Shown here: positions 58,685 through 64,000 of the stretch, in pieces | How the letters are laid out: each line of letters begins with the position of its first letter | Position numbering within the stretch: position 1 is the first letter of the stretch | DNA from: Pseudomonas yamanorum | GTDB taxonomy: Bacteria > Pseudomonadota > Gammaproteobacteria > Pseudomonadales > Pseudomonadaceae | Direction: 5' to 3' | Length of the DNA stretch: 64,000 bases | NCBI RefSeq assembly: GCF_013386765.1 | Contig: NZ_JACARE010000017.1 | Coordinates: 111,550-175,549, forward strand | The notes under the pieces: generated by a model | What the model was told of the DNA's origin: nothing | The model's input: only the letters and a program-made list of their open reading frames with translations | Database searches by the model: none | Program-made: the position numbers and the translations under genes

Positions 58685-58760
58685 TCCGTGATAGCTCAGT
58701 CGGTAGAGCAAATGACTGTTAATCATTGGGTCCCAGGTTCGAGTCCTGGTCACGGAGCCA
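58685..58760 (+). tRNA. tRNA-Asn (GTT)
   Basis: 76 bases, cloverleaf complete: acceptor TCCGTGA pairs with TCACGGA, anticodon loop CTGTTAA gives GTT, T-arm GGTTCGAGTCC, CCA encoded. First gene of a tRNA cluster. Confidence 0.97.
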
Positions 58761-58769
58761 ATTTCAAAC

Positions 58770-58846
58770 CGGGGTATAGCGCAGTCCGGTAGCGCGCCTG
58801 CTTTGGGAGCAGGATGTCAGGAGTTCGAATCCCCTTACCCCGACCA
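58770..58846 (+). tRNA. tRNA-Pro (TGG), copy 1
   Basis: 77 bases: acceptor CGGGGTA/TACCCCG, anticodon loop TTTGGGA giving TGG, T-arm AGTTCGAATCC, CCA encoded. Identical copy at 59022. Confidence 0.97.
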
Positions 58847-58851
58847 TATTT

Positions 58852-58927
58852 GGGTCGTTAGCTCAGTTGGTAGAGCAGTTGGCTTTTAACCAATTGGTCG
58901 TAGGTTCGAATCCCACACGACCCACCA
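58852..58927 (+). tRNA. tRNA-Lys (TTT)
   Basis: 76 bases: acceptor GGGTCGT/ACGACCC, anticodon loop CTTTTAA giving TTT, T-arm GGTTCGAATCC, CCA encoded. Five bases after tRNA-Pro copy 1. Confidence 0.97.
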
Positions 58928-58991
58928 TTTTTGAGACCAGTTAACGCTGGAATCGAATCTTAAGATCAGAGGCCAAAAGCGCTGATCGAAG

Positions 58992-59019
58992 AAGGCGACT
59001 GAAAGGTCGCCTTTTTTTT
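58992..59019 (+). terminator. terminator after tRNA-Lys
   Basis: AAGGCGAC (58992-58999), TGAAAG, GTCGCCTT (59006-59013), T run. It lies between tRNA-Lys and the second tRNA-Pro. Confidence 0.85.
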
Positions 59020-59021
59020 AC

Positions 59022-59098
59022 CGGGGTATAGCGCAGTCCGGTAGCGCGCCTGCTTTGGGAGCAGGATGTCAGGAGTTCGAATCCCCTTACCCCGACCA
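59022..59098 (+). tRNA. tRNA-Pro (TGG), copy 2
   Basis: Base-for-base the same as 58770-58846, and the match continues a few bases on both sides (CC before, TATT after). It sits immediately behind a terminator with no clear promoter of its own in the gap. Confidence 0.97.
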
Positions 59099-59104
59099 TA
59101 TTAA

Positions 59105-59139
59105 AAATCCTCGTATCGAAAGATACGGGGATTTTTTTT
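59105..59139 (+). terminator. terminator after tRNA-Pro copy 2
   Basis: AATCC-CGTATC, GAAA loop, GATACG-GGATT (59105-59132) followed by a run of eight T. Confidence 0.88.
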
Positions 59140-59172
59140 GCCCGCGAAAATCCTGGGTTCACCACAAAAAAA

Positions 59173-59262
59173 TGTGGGAGCGGGCTTGCTCGCGAAAGCG
59201 GTGTGTCAGTCAGTACATCTGGCACTGAACCACCGCTTTCGCGAGCAAGCCCGCTCCCACAC
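59173..59262. repeat. REPIN (GCTCGCGAAAGCGG variant) between tRNA cluster and ndh
   Basis: TGTGGGAGCGGGCTTGCTCG with inverse arm enclosing CGAAAGCGG ... CCGCTTTCG; a third arm variant, distinct from the CTGCGATAG type elsewhere. Confidence 0.9.
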
Positions 59263-59290
59263 TAACCGCGCCCCATCCGGGGCCGTGTTA

Positions 59291-60589
59291 TCAGTGCAAT
59301 TTAAGGCGCGGCTCGGTCCCTCGCCCAATCTTGCTCCCCAGCATCAGCATCGCCGTGCGGAAGAAGCCATACAGCGCCATCTGGTGCATGCGGTACAGCG
59401 ACACATAGAACATCCGCGCCAGCCAGCCTTCCAGCATCACGCTGCCCGTCAGGTTGCCCATCAAGTTACCCACCGCCGAAAAACGCGACAGTGAGATCAG
59501 CGAACCGTAGTCGGTGTACTTGTACGACGGCAGGTCCTTGCCCTCGATCCGCAGTTTCAGCGACTTGGCCAGCAAGGACGCCTGCTGGTGAGCTGCCTGG
59601 GCCCGTGGCGGCACGTTGCGATCGGTGCCAGGTTGCGGACAGGCCGCGCAGTCACCAAAGGCGAAGATGTTCTCGTCGCGAGTGGTTTGCAGGGTCGGCA
59701 GCACTTGCAGCTGGTTGATACGGTTGGTTTCCAGGCCGTCGATATCCTTGAGGAACCCTGGTGCGCGAATCCCGGCGGCCCAGACCTTGAGGCTGGCGGG
59801 AATCACCTGGCCGCTGCTGGTGATCAGGGCGTCGGCAGTCACCTCGCTCACGGCGGAGTTGGTCAGTACGGTCACCCCAAGTTTCTCCAGGGTTTTGTGC
59901 ACCGGCCCGCCGATACGCTCCGGCAGGGCAGGTAGCACCCGTGGGCCGGCTTCGATCAGGGTGATGTGCATGTTTTCCGGTTTGATCTTGTCCAGGCCGT
60001 AGGCCGCCAGTTCATGGGCCGCGTTATGCAGCTCGGCGGCCAGCTCGACCCCGGTAGCACCGGCACCGACGATGGCGACGCTGATCTGCTCCACCACATC
60101 CGTTTGCCCGGCATGGGCCCGCAGATAGTGGTTGAGCAACTGCTGGTGGAAACGCTCGGCCTGTTTGCGGGTGTCGAGGAACAGGCAGTGCTGTGCTGCG
60201 CCCTCGGTGCCGAAGTCATTGGTGGTGCTGCCGACCGCGATCACCAGGCTGTCGTAGCCCAGCACGCGTGCAGGCACCAGTTCCCGACCTTCTTCGTCGA
60301 GGGTGGCGGCCAGCTGGATTTTTTTCTGCTCGCGATCAAGCCCGCTCATGCGCCCCAGCTGGAACTCGAAGTGGTTCCATTTGGCCTGGGCAACATAATT
60401 GAGTTCATCTTCCGAAGAGTTCAGCGAACCGGCCGCCACCTCGTGGAGCAAGGGTTTCCAGATATGGGTAAGGTTGGCGTCCACCAGCGTGATGCTGGCG
60501 GTGCCGCGCTTGCCCAGAGTCTTACCCAGGCGGGTAGCCAACTCCAGGCCGCCGGCGCCGCCGCCGACGATAATAATACGATGGGTCAT
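59291..60589 (-). CDS. ndh: type II NADH dehydrogenase (NDH-2)
   Basis: A 432-residue FAD enzyme passing electrons from NADH to ubiquinone without pumping protons. FAD Rossmann motif IIIVGGGAGGLELATRLG (about residues 4-21), NADH-binding VAIVGAGATGVELAAEL (about 172-188), the FAFGDCAACPQPG stretch, and a C-terminal amphipathic region for membrane attachment (MFYVSLYRMHQMALYGF). ATG 60589 (MTHRIIIVGGG) is preceded by GAGATATCCCC; MRDIP at 60604 is less likely. Together with CioAB it could form a non-pumping electron chain. Confidence 0.96.
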   Translation of the reverse strand: MTHRIIIVGGGAGGLELATRLGKTLGKRGTASITLVDANLTHIWKPLLHEVAAGSLNSSEDELNYVAQAKWNHFEFQLGRMSGLDREQKKIQLAATLDEEGRELVPARVLGYDSLVIAVGSTTNDFGTEGAAQHCLFLDTRKQAERFHQQLLNHYLRAHAGQTDVVEQISVAIVGAGATGVELAAELHNAAHELAAYGLDKIKPENMHITLIEAGPRVLPALPERIGGPVHKTLEKLGVTVLTNSAVSEVTADALITSSGQVIPASLKVWAAGIRAPGFLKDIDGLETNRINQLQVLPTLQTTRDENIFAFGDCAACPQPGTDRNVPPRAQAAHQQASLLAKSLKLRIEGKDLPSYKYTDYGSLISLSRFSAVGNLMGNLTGSVMLEGWLARMFYVSLYRMHQMALYGFFRTAMLMLGSKIGRGTEPRLKLH

Positions 60590-60649
60590 GGGGATATCTC
60601 GCAAGGCTAAAAGAAATCGGTGCGGTTACCCGTGCGAGCGCAAGGCAGC

Positions 60650-60823
60650 TCATAGCGTCAGGTAACTCAAAAGGCGGCTCAGCAAACCCATGCCGATCAC
60701 TGCAACCAGCACCACGGCAAGGAGCAGCCAGGGCCGGAAAGGCTTGCGCTCGACTTGGTTCTGGGACAGTTGCAGGTACTCTTCGACATGCTGTTGGTCG
60801 TCGGGGTTCAGGCGGCTGGTCAT
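60650..60823 (-). CDS. DUF3094-family small membrane protein (57 aa)
   Basis: MTSRLNPDDQQHVEEYLQL..., a short polar N-terminus (about 1-26) followed by one membrane helix (RPWLLLAVVLVAVIGMGLLSRLL) and a two-turn tail. The pattern NPDDQxxVxEYLQxxxNxVERKPFRPW is that of DUF3094, a small family of pseudomonads. GAGG lies before the ATG. It is upstream of ndh on the same strand, 60 bp away, so it may be cotranscribed. Function unknown. Confidence 0.88.
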   Translation of the reverse strand: MTSRLNPDDQQHVEEYLQLSQNQVERKPFRPWLLLAVVLVAVIGMGLLSRLLSYLTL

Positions 60824-60912
60824 AAAGGCCTCGTCAGGTAGACGTTGCTAAAGGGCGCCACGTTACAGTCGTGTGATTGGCGGCATTGCAGGAAGCATAG
60901 TCGCCAACCCGA

Positions 60913-61542
60913 TCACAGGCTGATGCCCACATCGAACACTATGCTGCGCCCCAGATTGTTGCGCAAGAAGTCCGGAGCGTCCGGATGAGCAAACAATACG
61001 CGGGCAAATGTCGGGCCGACCAGGGACAACGAGCGCCAGCCCTGGCGCAGGTACTCGGTGGGCGGTGGAAAATGGCTGTTGAGGTCCAGCACTTCGCGCT
61101 TGAGACTGGCGAAGGCGATCAGGTCCAGCTCCCCCAGGTCCATCCCGCGCTCCTTATAGTTATGAGCCTTCTTGCGCAGGGTGGGTGCCAGGCGCAGCAG
61201 GAATTCGTGGGCGGGAATGCGCCGCGGCTTGGCTTCGCGCCGAACCAGTTGGCTCAGGGAAAAGGCACTGCGTCGACGCAGCAGTTCGTCGCGCCACTCG
61301 TCGTTCAGGCGCCGGCCTTCGTCGAGTACGAAAAACACCTCGAAACTGGCGTCGCGAAACAACACATCCGGCGGCTCTTGCCCGGCGGCGTGGAATTCTT
61401 CGGCACGGTAGGGCACGTTCAAACCTTGCAAAAGGCGCTGGCAGACCCAACGCTCACGCTCCCATTTGCGGGCATTGGACAGGAACGCATTGGCTTGTTC
61501 GGCCGCTACGGTGAGCAGGCGCAAATAATCTGAGTCATCCAT
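60913..61542 (-). CDS. DUF1780 family protein
   Basis: A 209-residue soluble protein without signal peptide. DUF1780 features: the N-terminal ERERWVCQRLLQGLNV, the core PPDVLFRDASFEVFFVLDEGRRLNDEWRDEL and LNSHFPPPTEYLRQGWRSLSLVGPTFARVLFA. The PDVxFxDAxFEVxxVxDxGR arrangement resembles the acidic core of restriction-endonuclease-like folds, which is the structural idea for this family; activity is unproven. It heads a minus-strand run with the DUF3094 gene and ndh. Confidence 0.87.
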   Translation of the reverse strand: MDDSDYLRLLTVAAEQANAFLSNARKWERERWVCQRLLQGLNVPYRAEEFHAAGQEPPDVLFRDASFEVFFVLDEGRRLNDEWRDELLRRRSAFSLSQLVRREAKPRRIPAHEFLLRLAPTLRKKAHNYKERGMDLGELDLIAFASLKREVLDLNSHFPPPTEYLRQGWRSLSLVGPTFARVLFAHPDAPDFLRNNLGRSIVFDVGISL

Positions 61543-61644
61543 GTCACCAGCTTAGCGTCCAAATGATGACCGCAGGAAGTCCCGCGTCAAAAGGTCGGTG
61601 TAGACTGGCCGCTCGACCGTTTCCCGTGCTGAGAGGTGCGTGCA

Positions 61645-62112
61645 GTGAAGTTTTTTGTGGTGCTGTTCTTGAGTCTTCTGCCCTTGTGGGCCCAGGCCGT
61701 CGAGGTCGGTGAGCGTGTTGCACCCTGGACGTTGCTTGACCAGTTCGACCAGGCCTACACCCTGGATGACCAGGCGCAAACCCTGCTCGTCGCCCGCAGC
61801 ATGGACGCGGCCAAAATCGTCGATGCGGCGTTGCAAGGCCACCCCAAGGGTTATCTGGAGGCGCGGCATACCGTGTTTCTCGCGGATATCCAGCGTATGC
61901 CCCGGCTGATTGCGAAGCTGTTCGCGGTGCCGGCGATGCAGGCCTACAACTATCGCGTCATGCTGGACCGCGATGCGCGCATAACGCCGCGCTATCCGGC
62001 GCCTGTGGATAAAGTCCTGTGGCTGCAACTGAACCACGGCACGCTGGTGGCGCAGCACGAATACGCTTCCGCCGCTGAACTGCGCCAGGCCCTGGAGCAG
62101 GTGCAGCCGTGA
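61645..62112 (+). CDS. exported protein, possible thioredoxin-like fold (155 aa)
   Basis: From GTG 61645: MKFFVVLFLSLLPLWAQAVEVGERV, a clear signal peptide with cleavage near residue 18. AGAGG stands eight bases before; a GTG at 61636 is in frame but overlaps that site. The mature protein starts VGERVAPWTLLDQFDQAYTLDDQAQTLLVARSM, the strand-helix beginning of peroxiredoxin/thioredoxin-like folds, but no CxxC or catalytic cysteine is present. Similar proteins have been labelled FAD/FMN-containing dehydrogenases without sequence support. Its stop overlaps the GTG of the next gene (GTGA), a coupled pair. Confidence 0.75.
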   Translation: MKFFVVLFLSLLPLWAQAVEVGERVAPWTLLDQFDQAYTLDDQAQTLLVARSMDAAKIVDAALQGHPKGYLEARHTVFLADIQRMPRLIAKLFAVPAMQAYNYRVMLDRDARITPRYPAPVDKVLWLQLNHGTLVAQHEYASAAELRQALEQVQP

Positions 62113-62798
62113 TCAGCGCAGCGGTGCTGGCGCCGGAAACCCTCAGCATCGGCTGGCTGCTGTATGCGCCGGTAGTGATGTGGGCGCTCCTGCGTTCGCC
62201 GTGGGTCGAACTGTTTGCCGACCGGCGGCGCCAGCATTTACTGTTTGGTACCGTGTTTGCGCTGTTTATGTTGTGGTTAGTGCGCCGGGATTTCGACACC
62301 GGTGTGTCCTACCACTTCATCGGCATGACTGCCGTGACCTTGTTGCTCGATTGGCCCCTGGCCATCGTCGGCGGGTTTGCCGCGCAGTTGGGCCTGGTGT
62401 TGCTCGGTCGCCAGGACCTGGCCGCCGTGGGCATCAACGGCATGCTGTTGATCCTGTTGCCGGTGCTGGTCACCGAAGGCTGTGCGCTGCTGGTGGAACG
62501 GGCGAAACCGCGTAATCCCTTTGTGTATATCTTCTGTTCGGGCTTTTTCGCCGCCGCGCTGTCGGCGTTGCTGTGCCTGCTGGTTGGCCTGGGGTTGCTA
62601 TGGTTCGACGGCCGTTTCGCGATGCCGGAGTGGATCGAGGATTTCGTCGGCTACCTGTGGCTGATCATTTTCCCCGAGGCCTTTATCAACGGCATGGTGA
62701 TCAGCGCCCTGGTGGTGTTTTGCCCTGAGTGGCTGGAGACATTCAACCGCACCCGCTACCTCTCGGCGCCCTGGAAGGACGACGATCCACGGCCTTGA
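62109..62798 (+). CDS. CbiM-like energy-coupling-factor permease
   Basis: A 229-residue membrane protein with about six hydrophobic segments. The stretch VSYHFIGMTAVTLLLDWPLAIVGGF (about 73-97) matches the conserved GxHxLGxTxxxLLLGPxxA core of CbiM/NikM permeases that take up cobalt or nickel. The usual N-terminal metal loop MHI-E/D-G is absent (MISAAVLAPETLS). No CbiQ/CbiO-type genes lie nearby. GTG start, overlapping the stop of the preceding exported protein. Substrate and partners unknown. Confidence 0.78.
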   Translation: MISAAVLAPETLSIGWLLYAPVVMWALLRSPWVELFADRRRQHLLFGTVFALFMLWLVRRDFDTGVSYHFIGMTAVTLLLDWPLAIVGGFAAQLGLVLLGRQDLAAVGINGMLLILLPVLVTEGCALLVERAKPRNPFVYIFCSGFFAAALSALLCLLVGLGLLWFDGRFAMPEWIEDFVGYLWLIIFPEAFINGMVISALVVFCPEWLETFNRTRYLSAPWKDDDPRP

Positions 62799-62808
62799 TC
62801 CAGGTCAA
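62795..62808. promoter_or_regulatory. ANR-like box before the 71-aa gene
   Basis: TTGATCCAGGTCAA differs by one base from the cioAB box at 361 (TTGATCCAGATCAA). Its centre is about 62 bp before the next start codon, which would place a class II site at -41.5 for a start around 62843. It overlaps the stop codon of the preceding gene. Confidence 0.6.
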
Positions 62809-62863
62809 ATCCTGTACACGTGAGTGGTCGCATGCTCTGCAAAATTTCCAGGAGCACGGAATC

Positions 62864-63079
62864 ATGAGTGTGTATGAGTGGGCACGGCAGGAGTTACGTA
62901 GAAGCCAGGACGCGGCGCAGGAAATCGGCTTTGACCCGGGCTTGACCCTGCGCGCCATGCTCAGCGCGGTGGTGCAGCAGAGCAAGGGCGTACGCAGTTT
63001 TGAAGACCTGGCCGACGAGCTGCAATACCTTGCAGAGAATCTCGACGACCAGCAGGACTATGGCTTTATGCGGCCTTAG
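62864..63079 (+). CDS. conserved small protein of unknown function (71 aa)
   Basis: [23 protein letters not shown]..., soluble, predicted mostly helical, acidic towards the end ([26 protein letters not shown]). AGGAGC precedes the ATG by nine bases. I know no function. The ANR-like box upstream suggests induction at low oxygen. Its stop overlaps that of convergent yacG by two bases. Confidence 0.82.
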   Translation: MSVYEWARQELRRSQDAAQEIGFDPGLTLRAMLSAVVQQSKGVRSFEDLADELQYLAENLDDQQDYGFMRP

Positions 63080-63276
63080 TGTTTGGGCTGAAAGTCTTCG
63101 GAGAACAGTTCGTCCTCGGCGTCCGGGCTGACCGGAATCTTGTGTTCTTCCGACGCCCAGGCGCCCAGGTCGATCAGTTTGCAACGGTCCGAGCAGAACG
63201 GGCGGTTGGGGTTGGTCGCTTTCCATTCCACGGGCGCGCCGCAGGTTGGGCATTCGACGGTCAAGGGTTGGCTCAT
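63076..63276 (-). CDS. yacG: DNA gyrase inhibitor YacG
   Basis: A 66-residue zinc-finger protein. Cys9, Cys12, Cys28 and Cys32 (VECPTCG...[16 protein letters not shown]) form the metal site, followed by the acidic tail that in E. coli contacts GyrB and inhibits DNA gyrase. Length and the [16 protein letters not shown] motif match. Starts within the coaE stop (ATGA). Confidence 0.95.
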   Translation of the reverse strand: MSQPLTVECPTCGAPVEWKATNPNRPFCSDRCKLIDLGAWASEEHKIPVSPDAEDELFSEDFQPKH

Positions 63277-63896
63277 GATCGGCCTCCACGCAAAGTAAGG
63301 TAAAAGTGGTGCAGTCGCTCGACCTCGGCATGCAGCCGGGCCAGGTCCTGGTCGTTGACCAGCACGTCATCGGCATGGCGCAGGCGGTCTTCACGGGTGG
63401 CCTGGGCCTTGAGAATCGCCTGCACCTGCTCTTCGCTGATGCCATCGCGCTGCAGGGTACGCTGAATCTGCAACGATTGCGGCACGTCGATCACCAGTAC
63501 GCGCTGGGTCATGGTGTACTGGCCGGACTCGATCAGCAACGGTGACACCAGGATCGCGTAAGGCGATTGTGCGCGGGCCAGATGGCTGCGAATCTCCTCG
63601 TTGATCAACGGGTGCAGCAACGCCTCCAGCCAACGGCGTTCGTTGGGTACTTCAAAGATCAGCTTGCGCAACGCCCCGCGGTCCAGTTGCCCGTCAGGTT
63701 GCAGCACGCCCTCACCGAAATGCGCGGCAATCTGCACCAGGGCAGGGCGCCCGGGTTCGACGACCCAGCGCGCGGCGTGGTCGGCGTCAATCAAGTCCAC
63801 GCCAAGCCGCACGAAGTGTTCGGCTGCCGCGCTTTTGCCACTGCCGATGCCGCCAGTGAGGCCAAGAATCCAGGGTGTTGCAACAGAAGTGGTCAT
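63273..63896 (-). CDS. coaE: dephospho-CoA kinase
   Basis: A 207-residue P-loop kinase for the last step of coenzyme A synthesis. Walker [15 protein letters not shown] (about 14-22), [13 protein letters not shown] (substrate region) and [18 protein letters not shown] (lid and C-terminus) are characteristic. It overlaps pilD upstream and yacG downstream by four bases each, so pilD-coaE-yacG is one operon, an order common in pseudomonads. Confidence 0.96.
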   Translation of the reverse strand: MTTSVATPWILGLTGGIGSGKSAAAEHFVRLGVDLIDADHAARWVVEPGRPALVQIAAHFGEGVLQPDGQLDRGALRKLIFEVPNERRWLEALLHPLINEEIRSHLARAQSPYAILVSPLLIESGQYTMTQRVLVIDVPQSLQIQRTLQRDGISEEQVQAILKAQATREDRLRHADDVLVNDQDLARLHAEVERLHHFYLTLRGGRS

Positions 63897-64000
63897 CTGA
63901 AACCGACAGACTGCAAATAGAAGTCGGTTATTTGACCACCCCAGAGCAATGCAATCCAGCCGGCAATTGCCAGATACGGACCAAAAGGCATTGGCGTGGA
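63893..64000 (-). CDS. pilD: prepilin peptidase PilD, C-terminal end (partial)
   Basis: Only the last 35 residues are inside the window: ...[19 protein letters not shown] followed by [13 protein letters not shown] and the stop. This is the C-terminal membrane segment and tail of PilD, the aspartic protease and methylase that matures prepilins. The 5' part lies beyond base 64000. Its substrates would include FimT, PilV, PilW, PilX and PilE found earlier in the window. Identification rests on the conserved end motif and the pilD-coaE order. Confidence 0.88.
   Translation of the reverse strand, partial: STPMPFGPYLAIAGWIALLWGGQITDFYLQSVGFR

Noticed and set aside
58685..59098. tRNA cluster as integration site of a mobile element
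   Set aside because: No integrase gene or mobile-element cargo follows. The only repeated tRNA sequence is the full tRNA-Pro copy, better explained by gene duplication.
58941..59225. 94-aa minus-strand ORF with GVRGFELLTSCSQSRRATG
   Set aside because: This is the translated antisense of the tRNA-Pro gene, a well-known spurious protein in databases.

Overview
The window is a gene-dense, largely core chromosomal segment from a Pseudomonas of the fluorescens/putida type. The evidence is the gene order (cioAB; rlmG, a PpoR-like LuxR solo, fpr, mscL, katB-ankB, radA, a PilZ gene, cstA-yjiX-yjiA, glyA, morA, ettA, gdhA; rplU-rpmA-obgE-proB; murJ and rpsT; ribF-ileS-lspA-fkpB-ispH; bamD/rluD-pgeF-clpB; ndh; pilD-coaE-yacG), the high GC content, and about fourteen intergenic copies of the GTGGGAGC-GGCTTGC type REP element common in this group. 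I see no prophage, insertion sequence, integrase or CRISPR array.

Layout. 1-3.2 kb: cyanide-insensitive oxidase operon with an ANR-type box. 3.2-5.2 kb: rRNA methyltransferase rlmG and an unpaired LuxR regulator, facing a long AT-rich intergenic region. 5.6-9.3 kb: flavodoxin/ferredoxin reductase, MscL, periplasmic catalase KatB and AnkB. 9.3-16.2 kb: radA, a PilZ protein, the pyruvate/peptide (CstA/BtsT-type) transport operon and glyA. 16.4-24.8 kb: the large GGDEF-EAL protein MorA, ribosome-associated ABC-F EttA, glutamate dehydrogenase and a GreB-type factor. 25-35 kb: envelope proteins and uncharacterised proteins, a Lon-type protease with degenerate ATPase motifs, FklB, and a small protein behind a Fur-like box. 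35-40 kb: ispB, rplU-rpmA-obgE, proB, creA. 40-48.4 kb: rpsT, murJ and the ribF-ileS-lspA-fkpB-ispH cluster. 48.4-51.3 kb: minor type IV pilins without PilY1. 51.3-58.4 kb: thiO, bamD, rluD, pgeF and a clpB preceded by a clear heat-shock promoter. 58.7-59.1 kb: four tRNA genes (Asn, Pro, Lys, Pro). 59.3-64 kb: ndh, small conserved proteins, a CbiM-like permease, yacG, coaE and the 3' end of pilD.

Functional themes are respiration and redox stress (CioAB, KatB-AnkB, Ndh, Fpr), c-di-GMP and surface behaviour (MorA, PilZ, minor pilins, PilD), translation and ribosome biogenesis (RlmG, EttA, L21, L27, S20, ObgE, IleS, RluD, tRNAs) and envelope biogenesis (MurJ, LspA, BamD, IspB, IspH). Several operons are held together by 4-8 bp stop/start overlaps.

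I do not see an obviously new multi-gene system. The most interesting items are small: control-region palindromes (clpB, gdhA, katB/mscL, cstA, cio), an ANR-like site before a 71-residue unknown protein, the Fur-like box before an 85-residue protein, the LuxR solo, the degenerate Lon-family protease, the PilY1-less pilin cluster, and an orphan CbiM-like permease paired with an exported protein.
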